Source: Actinomadura sp. DC4 (GTDB lineage: Bacteria; Actinomycetota; Actinomycetes; Streptosporangiales; Streptosporangiaceae). Taken from it: DNA of 64,000 nucleotides. The stretch lies in contig NZ_JAUEQY010000027.1 in the NCBI RefSeq assembly GCF_030406325.1, positions 1 through 64,000 of the forward strand. Reading direction: 5' to 3'. Positions 34,389 through 43,544 of the stretch are shown in pieces (position 1 is the first letter of the stretch; every line of letters begins with the position of its first letter). The notes below the pieces were generated by a model that was not told the origin of the DNA, searched no databases, and was given only the letters and a program-made list of their open reading frames with translations. The position numbers were made by a program, and so were the translations under genes.

Positions 34389-35431
34389 GATGTGCACCTC
34401 GATTCGGTGACCGGGATGCCCGTCGGCGGCGGGCCGGGCGGCTCGGGGCCGTCCTGGTCCCAGGAGACCCCGGACACGGTGGCCTGGCAGAGATAGAGGT
34501 TCAGCCACGAGCCGTACGAGGCGATGCGCGCGATGGCGTTCATCTTGGCGGGCAGTCTCCGCACGAAGCCCTCGACGAGGGGCTGGTCGCGGTCGAGGTT
34601 GGACGACAGCCGCCCGAGGTCGCGGATGTCGCGGCGCAGCGGGTCACGGGCCAGGCCGAGGAGCCCGCCGGTGCTGGTCGTCAGGCCGGAGAGCGCGTCG
34701 ATCGCCTCGCCGATCGGCTTGCGGTCGGCGGCGAACCCGTGCACGAGCTGCTGGAGCGTGGTGATGAGCTGGTCGAACCGGCCCTCGCGGGAGTTGACGG
34801 TCTCCACGACGGTCGTCAGGTTGTCGATCACCCGGCCGATCACCTGGTCCTTGCCCGCCAGCGTGCTCGTCAGCGAGCCGACCGTGGCGATGAGGTCGTC
34901 CACGGTCGTGCCCTCGCCCTGAAGCACCTGGATGATCTCCCCGGAGAGCTGGTTGACGTCCTTGGGGGACAGGGCCTGGAACAGCGGCTGGAAGCCGTTG
35001 AAGAGCTGGGTGAGGTTGAGCGCGGGCGCGGTCCGCTCCACCGGGATCGTGCCGCCCGGCCGCAGCGAGGCGCCGACCGCGCCGACGCCCTGGTCGAGCT
35101 CGACGTAACGCTGCCCGACGAGGTTGAGGTACTTGATCGACGCGGTGACCGAGCCGGGCAGCGTGCGGCCCGACACCACCGAGAACCGCACCCGGGCCAG
35201 CCGCCGGTTCGTCACGGCGATGTGCTCGACCTGGCCGACGCGCACCCCGGCGATGCGCACGCTGTCCCCGGTGTTCAGCCCGGTCACGTCGGTGAAGGTG
35301 GCGTTGTAGGCCGCGGTGCGGCCGACGCCGGTGCCGGCGATGCTGAGCGCCAGGACCGCGGTGGCCAGCGTCGTGACGACGATGAACACGGCCGACTTGG
35401 CCAGCGGCCCGGCGATGCTCTTGCGCCTCAC
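34385..35431 (-). CDS. mceB: MCE family protein (second, MceB position)
   Basis: A 348-residue protein. Membrane helix about 12-32. MCE domain about 42-118 (VTGLNTGDSVRIAGVRVGQV). A helical needle region follows to about 305. The C-terminal SYGSWLNLYLCQA segment is typical of Mce subunits. GTG start overlapping the MceA stop. Confidence 0.92.
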   Translation of the reverse strand: MRRKSIAGPLAKSAVFIVVTTLATAVLALSIAGTGVGRTAAYNATFTDVTGLNTGDSVRIAGVRVGQVEHIAVTNRRLARVRFSVVSGRTLPGSVTASIKYLNLVGQRYVELDQGVGAVGASLRPGGTIPVERTAPALNLTQLFNGFQPLFQALSPKDVNQLSGEIIQVLQGEGTTVDDLIATVGSLTSTLAGKDQVIGRVIDNLTTVVETVNSREGRFDQLITTLQQLVHGFAADRKPIGEAIDALSGLTTSTGGLLGLARDPLRRDIRDLGRLSSNLDRDQPLVEGFVRRLPAKMNAIARIASYGSWLNLYLCQATVSGVSWDQDGPEPPGPPPTGIPVTESRCTS

Positions 35432-36654
35432 TTGACCGTCACCTCCGTGCCCCGGTAGATCGGGCCGACCAGCACGCTGCTCCAGTCGGGCAGGGTCTTC
35501 GACGGCGATGTCGCGGTGGGCGTCAGCAACTCGTTGACCAGGTCGTTCTCGCCGGGGGAGTTGGCCACCCCGAGGCCGCCCGCGCCCGGCCGGTACGGCA
35601 CGGAGTAGCAGCGCGGCCCGCCGCCGGCGGTGTAGGCGGGCGTGTCGCGGCCGGGAACGTACTTGCCCAGCGACGGCACCGCGTGCAGGGTCACGTGCAG
35701 GCCGTGCCGGTCGGTGCCCTTGCCGAGCGCGCGGTCCATCGTGGGCACGAAGTCACTCAGCATCTTCAGCGTGCAGGGGAACGACGGCGAGTAGCGTGCC
35801 AGCTTCTCCAGCGTCGGCCGGCTGTCGGCGGACAGCCGGATGATGTTGCCGGAGTTGCGCCGCAGGAAGTCGGCGATGTCGTTCGAGGAGTCGGTGACCG
35901 AGTCGTACAGCGCGCCGAGGTTCTCGCGCTGGTCGACGATGGTGCGGCTGGTCGTGGTGAAGTCCGTGAGCGCCTGCACGATGTCCGGCGCGGCCTGGTC
36001 GTACTCCCGGGTGACCCGCACGAGCTCCTCGATGTCGCGGTTCAGCGCGGGCAGCTGCGGGTTCAGCTTGCCGAGGTAGTCGTTGAAACGCACCATCGTC
36101 TGGCCGAGCTCCTCGCCGCGCCCGTCCAGCGCCTGGGCGAGCGCGGTCAGCGTGGCCGACAGCTTCTCGGGCTTGACCGCGGTCAGCAGCGGAAGGACGT
36201 TCTGCAGCACCTTCTCCAGCTCGATCGCGTTGGCGCTGCGGTCCTGCCCGATCACGTCGCCGGCGGAGAGCGCCACCGGCAGTGGGTCGGGCGGCGGGAT
36301 GAGGGCGACGTACCGCTCGCCGAACAGCGTCGTCGGCAGCATCTGCGCGGTGACGTTCCGCGGGAGGTCCTTCATCGCCCCGGGCTGGAGCGCCAGCCGC
36401 AGCCGGGCGCCGGACCCGTCGGCGGTGATGTCGCGGACCTCGCCGACGACCCGTCCGCGCAGCTTCACGTCCGCGTGCGGATGCATCTCGTTGCCGACGC
36501 TGCTCGTACGCAGCGTCACCATGGCGGCGTCGCTGAAGCGTTTCTGGTAGACCGCGATCGACAGCCAGACCAGCAGGCAGAGGACGAGCAGGAAGGCCAG
36601 CCCGGTCAGCCGCCGCCGTGCCTTGACCCCGGGCGGGTCCTCGACGCTGATCAT
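35428..36654 (-). CDS. mceA: MCE family protein (first, MceA position)
   Basis: A 408-residue protein. Membrane helix about 16-36 (LTGLAFLLVLCLLVWLSIAV). MCE domain about 42-120 (NEMHPHADVKLRGRVVGEV). A long helical region follows. The C-terminal part has a CTLKMLSDF segment and a Pro/Gly-rich tail. The ATG at 36654 overlaps the permease stop by 4 nt. Confidence 0.92.
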   Translation of the reverse strand: MISVEDPPGVKARRRLTGLAFLLVLCLLVWLSIAVYQKRFSDAAMVTLRTSSVGNEMHPHADVKLRGRVVGEVRDITADGSGARLRLALQPGAMKDLPRNVTAQMLPTTLFGERYVALIPPPDPLPVALSAGDVIGQDRSANAIELEKVLQNVLPLLTAVKPEKLSATLTALAQALDGRGEELGQTMVRFNDYLGKLNPQLPALNRDIEELVRVTREYDQAAPDIVQALTDFTTTSRTIVDQRENLGALYDSVTDSSNDIADFLRRNSGNIIRLSADSRPTLEKLARYSPSFPCTLKMLSDFVPTMDRALGKGTDRHGLHVTLHAVPSLGKYVPGRDTPAYTAGGGPRCYSVPYRPGAGGLGVANSPGENDLVNELLTPTATSPSKTLPDWSSVLVGPIYRGTEVTVK

Positions 36655-37487
36655 CCGGCCACCTTCACGGTGGTCGTCGCACCCCAGATCGCGAGGCTGA
36701 GGAAGAAGTCGGTAAGGCTGATCAGCACGATCGAGGTCCGTACGGCGCGGCCGACGGCGATGCCGACCCCGGCGGGACCACCCGAGGCGCGGTAGCCGTA
36801 GTAGCAGTGCGCCAGGATCACCATCACGCTGAAGATCAGCACCTTGCCGAACGACCAGAGTACGTCCACCGAGGCCAGGAACTGGCTGAAGTAGTGGTCG
36901 TACGTGCCGGCCGACTGCCCGTTGAACAGCACCGTGATCTCGCGCGAGGAGACGTAGGAGCTGAGCAGGCCGATGCCGTACAGCGGGACGATGGCGACCA
37001 CGCCCGCCGCGATCCGCGTGGTGACGAGGTAGGGCAGGCTCGGCACGCCCATGCCCTCCAGCGCGTCGACCTCCTCGGAGATCCGCATCGCGCCGAGCTG
37101 CGCGGTGAACCCGGCGCCGACGGTCGCCGACAGGGCCAGCCCGGCGACGAGCGGCGCGATCTCGCGGGTGTTGAAGTACGCCGAGACGAAGCCGGTGAAG
37201 GCGGCCGTGCCGATCTGGTTGAGCGCGGCGTACCCCTGCAGGCCGACGACCGTGCCGGTGAACAGCGTCATCGCGATCATCACGCCGATGGTGCCGCCGA
37301 TGACGCCGAGCGCCCCGCTGCCGAAGGTCACCTCGGCGAGCAGGCGGCGGATCTCCCGCAGGTAGCGCCGCAGCGCACGGGGCGTCCACAGCAGCGCGCG
37401 CACGTAGAACGTGAGCTGGTCCCCGAGGGTGTCCAGCCAGGACAGCCGCCGGTCGAGGTCGAGGCGGGGAACCGTCTTGAAGGCCAC
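36651..37487 (-). CDS. YrbE/MlaE-type permease (second)
   Basis: A 278-residue integral membrane protein of the MlaE family. It has an N-terminal amphipathic stretch and about five membrane helices. The conserved segment ISEEVDALEGMGVPSLPYLV is the EQ-loop-like coupling motif that contacts the ATPase. It pairs with the upstream permease as the heterodimeric membrane core of the Mce importer. GTG start 3 nt after the upstream stop. Confidence 0.92.
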   Translation of the reverse strand: MAFKTVPRLDLDRRLSWLDTLGDQLTFYVRALLWTPRALRRYLREIRRLLAEVTFGSGALGVIGGTIGVMIAMTLFTGTVVGLQGYAALNQIGTAAFTGFVSAYFNTREIAPLVAGLALSATVGAGFTAQLGAMRISEEVDALEGMGVPSLPYLVTTRIAAGVVAIVPLYGIGLLSSYVSSREITVLFNGQSAGTYDHYFSQFLASVDVLWSFGKVLIFSVMVILAHCYYGYRASGGPAGVGIAVGRAVRTSIVLISLTDFFLSLAIWGATTTVKVAG

Positions 37488-37490
37488 GGC

Positions 37491-38279
37491 TCAGCTTCCC
37501 TTCGGGGGGACGACCTGCAGGTAGATGGCCGTGAGCACGAGGTTCACGAAGAACAGCAGCAGGAAGGCGATGACGACCGACTGGTTGACCGCGTCGCCGA
37601 CGCCCTTGGGGCCGCCGCGCGGGTTGAGCCCGCGGTGCGCGGCGACCGCGCCGGCGATGAAGCCGAAGAGCAGCGCCTTGAACTCGCTGATGTACAGGTC
37701 CGGCAGGTGGGCGAGGGCGGAGAAGCTGGCGAGGTAGGCGCCGGGGGTGCCGCCCTGCATGATCACGTTGAAGAAGTAGCCGCCGAGCACGCCGACGACC
37801 GAGACCAGGCCGTTGAGGAAGACGGCGACGAGCATGGCCGCGAGCACCCGGGGGGCGACCAGCCGCTGGATGGGCGAGACGCCCATCACGACCATCGCGT
37901 CGATCTCTTCGCGGATCGTACGGGAGCCGATGTCGGCGCAGATCGCCGAGCCGCCCGCGCCGGCGATCAGCAGCGCCACGATCAGCGGGCTGGCCTGCTG
38001 GATGACGGCGAGAACGCTGGCCGCGCCGGTGAAGGACTGCGCGCCGAGCTGCTGGGTGAGCGAGCCGACCTGCAGCGCGATCACCGCGCCGAACGGCACG
38101 GACACGAGCGCGGTCGGCAGGATCGTCACGCTGGCGATGAACCAGAACTGCTCGACCAGCTCCCGGCCCTGGAACGGGCGCCGGAACATCGCGGCGAGCA
38201 CGGCCGCGGCGAGCGCGAAGAGCCTGCCGGTCTCACGGAGCGCCGCGGTTCCGGGGACGTTCGTCGCCGGGGTCGTCAC
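37491..38279 (-). CDS. YrbE/MlaE-type permease (first)
   Basis: A 262-residue MlaE-family permease with about five membrane helices. The coupling segment TIREEIDAMVVMGVSPIQRL and the GGSAICADIGSRT stretch are diagnostic. The GTG start overlaps the ATPase stop by 4 nt. It is part of the Mce lipid importer. Confidence 0.92.
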   Translation of the reverse strand: MTTPATNVPGTAALRETGRLFALAAAVLAAMFRRPFQGRELVEQFWFIASVTILPTALVSVPFGAVIALQVGSLTQQLGAQSFTGAASVLAVIQQASPLIVALLIAGAGGSAICADIGSRTIREEIDAMVVMGVSPIQRLVAPRVLAAMLVAVFLNGLVSVVGVLGGYFFNVIMQGGTPGAYLASFSALAHLPDLYISEFKALLFGFIAGAVAAHRGLNPRGGPKGVGDAVNQSVVIAFLLLFFVNLVLTAIYLQVVPPKGS

Positions 38280-39238
38280 CGGCGCTCCCGGATGCTTTGG
38301 AGGATCGCCTGCTGCGCGGCGTACGGCAGCTCGTGCAGCATGCCCATGACGCGGGCCCGGCGGCGCTCGACCGCCTGACGCGGGGGCAGGCCGGGGCTCG
38401 GCTTGAGCTGGGGCACGATCGGCGGCAGGCCCTCGTCGTCGAAGTCGGCCGCCTCGAGCGCGATGGTGGCCTGGTCCTTCTCCTCGGACATGCCGATCGG
38501 GCCGTGCTTGCGGCCCTGCAGGAACTGCGCGACGACCGGCTCCTCGCTCGTCAGCAGGACCTCGCGCGGGCCGAAGGTGACCAGCTTGCGGAGGAACAGC
38601 ATGCCGATGTTGTCCGGCACGGTCGAGGCGACCTGGATGTTGTGCGTGACGATGAGGATGGTCGCGTCGATCCGCGCGTTCAGGTCGATCAGCAGCTGGG
38701 ACAGGTAGGCCGTACGGACGGGGTCCAGGCCGGAGTCCGGCTCGTCGCAGAGGATGATCTGCGGGTCGAGCACGAGCGCCCGTGCCAGGCCCGCGCGCTT
38801 GCGCATGCCGCCGGAGATCTCACCGGGGAGCTTGCCCTCGGTGCCGGCGAGCCCCACCAGATCCATCTTCTCCAGCACGATGCGCCGGATCTCCGGCTCG
38901 TTCTTGTTCGTGTGCTCCCGCAGGGGGAACGCGATGTTCTCGAACAGGTTGAGGGAGCCGAACAGCGCGCCGTCCTGGAACACGATGCCGAACAGCTTGC
39001 GGATCTCGTGCAGTTTCCGCTCGGGGCTGCTGACCATGTCGACGCCGTCGATGAGGACCCGTCCTCGCTCCGGCTTGAGCAGGCCGATGAGCGATTTGAG
39101 GAAGACCGTCTTCCCGGTACCCGAGGGCCCCAGCATCACGCTGACCTCGCCGGCCGGAAGTGTGAGCGTCACGTCCTGCCAGATGGTCTGCTTGCCGAAG
39201 GACTTCGTCAGTCCTTCGACCACGACTTCAATTCCCAT
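38276..39238 (-). CDS. Mce/Mla-type ABC transporter ATPase
   Basis: A 320-residue ATPase. Walker A GPSGTGKT near residue 37, Q-loop FQDGALFGSL, signature SGGMRKRAGLARAL, Walker B IILCDEPDSGLDP, and a switch His in VTHNIQ. The last 60 residues form the extra tail seen in actinobacterial Mkl proteins. The ATG at 39238 starts the protein at MGIEVVVEGL; longer readings include non-conserved residues. Most mce operons keep the ATPase elsewhere in the genome. Here it leads the operon, giving a self-contained importer. Confidence 0.92.
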   Translation of the reverse strand: MGIEVVVEGLTKSFGKQTIWQDVTLTLPAGEVSVMLGPSGTGKTVFLKSLIGLLKPERGRVLIDGVDMVSSPERKLHEIRKLFGIVFQDGALFGSLNLFENIAFPLREHTNKNEPEIRRIVLEKMDLVGLAGTEGKLPGEISGGMRKRAGLARALVLDPQIILCDEPDSGLDPVRTAYLSQLLIDLNARIDATILIVTHNIQVASTVPDNIGMLFLRKLVTFGPREVLLTSEEPVVAQFLQGRKHGPIGMSEEKDQATIALEAADFDDEGLPPIVPQLKPSPGLPPRQAVERRRARVMGMLHELPYAAQQAILQSIRERR

Positions 39239-39354
39239 TACGCAGAGCCAACCATCGGAATGTTTCCCAACTTCGGCCCCCGGATATGAAGAGCCCGAAT
39301 ATTTGCGCCGGACCATATTCCGGTCCGCCGGATTGGTTCGGGCGCTACCTTTGC

Positions 39355-39366
39355 TACTGGCGGGTA
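39355..39366. promoter_or_regulatory. Shared motif site A (mce operon)
   Basis: TACTGGCGGGTA, 117 nt upstream of the mce ATPase start. One of four copies of the motif TAC(T/C)(G/T)GCGnGTA upstream of minus-strand genes between 39 and 43.3 kb. TAC and GTA form the dyad ends. Confidence 0.6.
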
Positions 39367-39509
39367 TCATACTTATCGTCAACAGCGATGAGCAAGACAT
39401 TCCGTGTCATTGCCGAGGTCGCACGAAATGTCTTGTCATCGATTGACAACCAAGGCTTCCGGTTTTGTCCGCCGATGAGTACGGCGGCGGACGTGACCGC
39501 TCCTACCGG

Positions 39510-40445
39510 CTATGACTTCGCGGCGGAGTGCCAGAAGGCGGCCAGCCGCCGCCCGGCGCCGGGCGCGAATGAGGTCGGGTCGTACAGGCCGCCGAGATAG
39601 GTCGACGGGCTGTTCAGCACCAGTTTGTTGTTGCCCGCGGCCGAGGGGAGCCCGGTCTTGAGGTTGACCGCGGCGTCGAGCAGGCCGAGGCCGCCGCAGC
39701 CGGTCGCGCCGGGCACGGCGAAGGAGTCATCGCCCTGAGACGCCCCGCCGGTGTCGATCCTGAGCAGGTCGCCGTTGTCGGCGTCGGGGGTCCCGTCTCC
39801 GTCGAACCGGGCGAAGTCCGTCGCCGGCACGGCCAGGTTCCTCGGCTTCAGCAGGATCGGGTGCGAGTTCGAGCCGATCGTGCAGGTGGAGGCGAGGAAC
39901 GGGTTCTGCAGGTGGATCTTGACCGGCAGCGTGATGATCGGGTCGCCGCTGCCGAGCCCGGCGGCCAGGTCGAAGTCCGACGGAGTGCCGGCCGGCTGGA
40001 TGGTGGCGATGACGTTGTTGAGCGTGTTGTCGCTGATGGACCGGCAGATCTGCGTGATCACCGGCACCTTGCTCGGGCACATCAGCCCGAGCAGGCCGCC
40101 GGGGATCTTCACGGGGTCGGCCACGAGAGCGCCCCCGGAGGGCGTGACCAGCGACAGCGTCGACGCGGAGAGCACCCCGGCCTGCAGGTCGGTGGCGCCG
40201 GTGGTCGCGGTGGTCGTGCCCAGCTTGATCGAGCCGCTGGACGAGTGCGAGGCCAGGCACGTGTCCGTGGCCGAGACGCCGTCCGCGGCCAGCATCGCCG
40301 GATCGTCCACCGGGCAGCGCGTGAACGGCGCCCACGAGCCTTTCAGGGTCGCCGCCGACGCCGAACCGGCGGGGATGAGCGTCGTCGCGAGTGCGGTGAC
40401 CGCACCGGCGGCCACGAGGCGTGCCCGCTTACGGGAAGGACTCAT
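39510..40445 (-). CDS. Secreted protein of unknown function
   Basis: A 311-residue protein. Signal peptide about 1-31 (LVAAGAVTALATTLIPAGSA, then A-S-A). The mature protein is beta-rich with six or more cysteines (FTRCPVDD, DTCLASH, LMCPSKVP, QICRSIS, STCTIGS, TGCGGLG), suggesting disulfides in the envelope. No membrane anchor. I do not recognise a named family. It shares an upstream motif with the mce operon and faces the same way, which suggests a role in envelope lipid handling. Confidence 0.75.
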   Translation of the reverse strand: MSPSRKRARLVAAGAVTALATTLIPAGSASAATLKGSWAPFTRCPVDDPAMLAADGVSATDTCLASHSSSGSIKLGTTTATTGATDLQAGVLSASTLSLVTPSGGALVADPVKIPGGLLGLMCPSKVPVITQICRSISDNTLNNVIATIQPAGTPSDFDLAAGLGSGDPIITLPVKIHLQNPFLASTCTIGSNSHPILLKPRNLAVPATDFARFDGDGTPDADNGDLLRIDTGGASQGDDSFAVPGATGCGGLGLLDAAVNLKTGLPSAAGNNKLVLNSPSTYLGGLYDPTSFAPGAGRRLAAFWHSAAKS

Positions 40446-40503
40446 TTCTCGGTCCCTTTCTCCAGGCCGGACCGACGGTCCGAAATTCCGCCCCCGATTT
40501 CAC

Positions 40504-40515
40504 TACTGGCGCGTA
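40504..40515. promoter_or_regulatory. Shared motif site B
   Basis: TACTGGCGCGTA, 59 nt upstream of the secreted-protein gene that ends at 39510. Second copy of the four-site motif. Confidence 0.6.
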
Positions 40516-40624
40516 CGGTAACTTTGCCCGCCGAGAAGGGCAATAGAAGCTCTTCCGGCACGGAATCTATTGCCACCGGATGACAATTTCCCTGGCCGAA
40601 TTCATCGGCGGGCGAGCATGCCGG

Positions 40625-42061
40625 TCATGGCTGGGGCCGCGGCCGGTCGATCGGGTCGCAGTTGACGGGGTCCTGGTCCGGCGGGCGGGTGCAGGGAACG
40701 CCCTGGATCAGCTTCATGAAGTTGCCCGGACCGGAGATCGACGCGGTGAAGAGAGGATCGAGATCCTCACCCACTCCGCAGCCGCCGAACGCCGGGAACG
40801 TGGCGTAGCCGGTCAGTGGCCCGCCGGTGTTCACGGTGTACTCCGGGGACTTTCCGGTCAACGTGACCGCCACCGGTGTGACGGTCTGGCAGTGCGGGCC
40901 CACCTCGAGCGGTTTCCCATTGACCAGCACATCGTGAATGCGAACCCAGAAGGGGGACGTGACCGTCGATTCCTCGTGGAAATCGGTGCCGTCGAAGAAC
41001 GAGTGGCTGTCGACCTCGACGTCGGTGCCCTCGGGTTCGGTCAGCTCCATCGTCGCGGTGGTCGGCATGAAGCCGAAGGTCAGGAAGGTGGCCTGCGTGG
41101 GCGGCAGCTGATGCCGTCCGTGGTAGTCGAGCAGCCCCCGGCTCAGCACGTCGAAGCTGCTGTCGGTGGCGCAGAGGTTGAGAATGACGCGGTAGGCGAG
41201 CTCCAGCAGGACGTGGCCGGTGGTCTCCCCGTTCTCCACGCCGAGCCGGGTCGCGCCGTCGAGCTTCTTGACGTTCGAGTAGCCCGCCATGTACGCCTCG
41301 CCGGGCACCGGATCGAGGTCCTCCACGAGGAGGCACGGATCGTCGTCCAGCGGCTGCCGGGCCGTGCGGGGGAGGGCCGTGGCGGCGCCCGCGCCGGGAG
41401 AGCGGGCGGCGGAGCCGGACGGCCCGGCGACCGGCACGTGCGCCAGGATCGCGCCGGGGCCGAGTCCGATCCTGCAGTTGAGCGGGATGCTCGGCGGGTT
41501 CGTCGCACCGCCGTCCGCCTTGTGCGGCGTGAGGACGAACGTGAGGGGGCCCGCGATGAAGGCCGCCGAGCCGGTCGCCTCGGCCGTGACCGGCGACACC
41601 ATGGCGGGCCCGGGCAGGGGCAGGTCCCCGGAACCGGGGATCGGCGTGGACGGGGTCCGGCTCGACCAGACGCTGGTGGAGGAGGTGCCCTTCTGCGCCA
41701 CGGTGACGGTCATCCGCGCCGACGCGGTGACCGACGTCGCGTCCAGCCCGGTGAGGTCGGCGAGCGCGGCGCGCGACAGGGTCGGCGTCATCGTGACGTG
41801 GCGGGGCCAGAGGCGGTCGCCGACCGCGCGGGCGGAGGGAAAGGTGCCCGCGACCTTGACGGTGACCTGGCGGGCGCCGGCGGGAAACGGGCAGGTGTAG
41901 GCCAGGGCGGCGTCTATGGCCTGCGCGCCGGCCGGGGCCTCACCGGCCGAGGACTGACCGGCGGAGGACTCGGCGCCGGAGATCAGGCTCACCGCGATCA
42001 GGACCACGCCGGCGGCGGCGACCCGTGCGATTGTGCGAGGCGTCCAGCGCATGATGCTCAT
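40625..42061 (-). CDS. Secreted protein, DUF6801-like N-terminal region
   Basis: A 478-residue exported protein. Signal peptide about 1-35. The next region, beginning AYTCPFPAGARQVTVKV, resembles the DUF6801-type beta-sandwich of actinomycete secreted proteins (recalled, not searched). A linker rich in Ala/Gly/Pro follows around residues 225-245. A C-terminal domain of about 230 residues contains several cysteines (DPCLLVED, NLCATDS, PHCQTVT, GGCGVGE, VPCTRPP). Its function is unknown. A copy of the shared motif lies upstream. Confidence 0.72.
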   Translation of the reverse strand: MSIMRWTPRTIARVAAAGVVLIAVSLISGAESSAGQSSAGEAPAGAQAIDAALAYTCPFPAGARQVTVKVAGTFPSARAVGDRLWPRHVTMTPTLSRAALADLTGLDATSVTASARMTVTVAQKGTSSTSVWSSRTPSTPIPGSGDLPLPGPAMVSPVTAEATGSAAFIAGPLTFVLTPHKADGGATNPPSIPLNCRIGLGPGAILAHVPVAGPSGSAARSPGAGAATALPRTARQPLDDDPCLLVEDLDPVPGEAYMAGYSNVKKLDGATRLGVENGETTGHVLLELAYRVILNLCATDSSFDVLSRGLLDYHGRHQLPPTQATFLTFGFMPTTATMELTEPEGTDVEVDSHSFFDGTDFHEESTVTSPFWVRIHDVLVNGKPLEVGPHCQTVTPVAVTLTGKSPEYTVNTGGPLTGYATFPAFGGCGVGEDLDPLFTASISGPGNFMKLIQGVPCTRPPDQDPVNCDPIDRPRPQP

Positions 42062-42196
42062 CCACGTTCACCCGTCGTGCGAGTCGGCGATGCCGAAGCC
42101 TGCGGCGGAACCCTTTCCCCGCGGTGAAGGCCGAGCATCGGAAGACCACATCCAAAAGTCGTCGGCCCCGGAATGACAGATCGCCTCGCAGTTTTC

Positions 42197-42208
42197 TACT
42201 GGCGAGTA
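42197..42208. promoter_or_regulatory. Shared motif site C
   Basis: TACTGGCGAGTA, flanked to give CTACT-GGCG-AGTAG, a perfect 5-bp dyad. It lies 136 nt upstream of the start at 42061. This copy shows the symmetry of the motif best. Confidence 0.62.
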
Positions 42209-42331
42209 GCGTAGTTGTGGTGTCGTGGGAGGGGCAAGCGGTCGTGTCCTAAGCGCAATCCGGCGCCGCACTTTTGTCACCGCGTTATAAAACCCGGCCG
42301 GCCCATTGTCCGATGCTGAGTCCGAACGCGA

Positions 42332-42361
42332 AAGCCGGCCGGGGGTTCACCCGGCCGGCTT
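42332..42361 (-). terminator. Terminator of the 219-residue secreted-protein gene
   Basis: AAGCCGGCCGGG (42332-42343) and CCCGGCCGGCTT (42350-42361) form a perfect 12-bp stem with a 6-nt loop, 18 nt after the stop at 42380. On the minus strand it ends in TTT. Confidence 0.75.
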
Positions 42362-42379
42362 CGGCGGCTGGTCGTCAGA

Positions 42380-43039
42380 TCACGGGGTGGGCGTGATGCT
42401 GAGGCCGGGGGGAGTGGGGCTGCTGACCACATAGGTGGCCGCGAAGGTGACGAGGTCGTTGGCCTTGATCAGGCCCAGGCAGGTGCCGGTGGTGCCGGTG
42501 ATCTTCAGCTGCTGCGGGGCGGCGTCCGCGGGGACGGTGAGCGTCCCGGTGGAGTTCGCGAACGTGTCGTTGTTGGCCGTGCCGACGTTGCCCGCGACGG
42601 TCCCGTTGCAGGTCCCCAGGATGCTCTTGATCGTGAGGGTGGCGTTGATGCCGCTGATGTTGCCGCTGACCGTGCCGGTGGTCGCGTTGTACGACACGGC
42701 GTTGAGGCCGCCCGAGGTGATGGAGGCGGTCCCGGTGCTGCTCAGCGGGCCGGTGCAGGTGCTGAACGTGCCGCTGCCGATGTTGGCGACGGGGTTGGCG
42801 AGGCCGCTGCCCGAGGGCGCGGTGCCGTTGATCGTCGAGGCGCTGCAGGTGAAGGTCTGGTTGGTGGTCACGTCCTTGAACGTGACGGTCGTGCCCGACT
42901 TCAGCCCCACGGTGAAGGATCCGCTGGCGTTGGAGTTGCTGACGGTCCAGCCGGCCGCGAAGGCCGCCTGGGAGCTGAGCACGATCGCGCCGACGGCGGC
43001 GGCACCGACGAGGACCGAGCTTCCCACGAGTTTACGCAT
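42380..43039 (-). CDS. Secreted Thr/Ser/Gly-rich protein of unknown function
   Basis: A 219-residue protein. Signal peptide about 1-29 (VLVGAAAVGAIVLSSQAAFA). The mature part is rich in Thr, Ser, Gly and Asn with repeated beta-strand-like patterns and four cysteines (FTCSAST, STCTGPL, GTCNGTV, GTCLGLI) evenly spaced. Ends in a Pro-rich tail. The ATG follows GGAGGAAG. Function unknown. It shares motif site D and is probably exported to the cell surface with the two downstream secreted proteins. Confidence 0.75.
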   Translation of the reverse strand: MRKLVGSSVLVGAAAVGAIVLSSQAAFAAGWTVSNSNASGSFTVGLKSGTTVTFKDVTTNQTFTCSASTINGTAPSGSGLANPVANIGSGTFSTCTGPLSSTGTASITSGGLNAVSYNATTGTVSGNISGINATLTIKSILGTCNGTVAGNVGTANNDTFANSTGTLTVPADAAPQQLKITGTTGTCLGLIKANDLVTFAATYVVSSPTPPGLSITPTP

Positions 43040-43544
43040 GTCTTTCTTCCTCCACGGACTGCGGCCGGTGTGCGCGGTAAAGCCGGCCGGCGGAAATGGT
43101 CTTCAAATTGATGGGTCCGGCGATGTTCCAAGGGCAGCCTCCTTAGACCCGCATGCGGCCAGCGGGATTTCGGTAAGGGTGTCGGTGTCTGCGGCGATCG
43201 AACGATCGCGGAAGATGATCTTTATGTGCTAAGGTATCGGGGAACTGTTTACTACCTGCGAGTAGGTTAAGCGGGCGTTACGGTCGAAGCAAGAGCGAAA
43301 TTGACATTTCCGGCGAGTTATCATTGTGTGCGAAAAGGCGAGTCCGTCTTTATCGAAAAGTGATTAAGGCGCTCGCCTTTATGGCCTTTGACATGGGAGA
43401 ACGGTCACACGCATCACGAGATGTCGCCGGGCAAGTGCAGAGGGTAAATGTCGTCGCCGGGCGGTGTGAACCTCGCTCGTCCTGGTTAGCCTCACTATGT
43501 TCCAGATCACGTTCCGCCGGCCGGGCAGAGGGAGAAGAGCGACG
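43040..43544. other. 505-nt divergent spacer
   Basis: No gene is supported. It contains motif site D, a TTGACA at 43301-43306 without a clear partner -10, and an inverted repeat AAAGGCGAG (43334-43342)/CTCGCCTTT (43372-43380). The region is AT-richer than its surroundings, as expected for promoters of the two divergent genes. Confidence 0.5.
43253..43264. promoter_or_regulatory. Shared motif site D
   Basis: TACCTGCGAGTA inside the imperfect dyad ACTAC-ctgcga-GTAGGT, 214 nt upstream of the start at 43039 and 280 nt upstream of the CdaR-like gene. It differs at two core positions from sites A-C. Confidence 0.5.

Larger units (their letters stand above)
42062..42379. other. 318-nt spacer
   Basis: No gene. 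It contains motif site C (42197-42208), the promoter region for the 478-residue secreted protein, and the terminator at 42332-42361 of the next gene. Confidence 0.6.
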
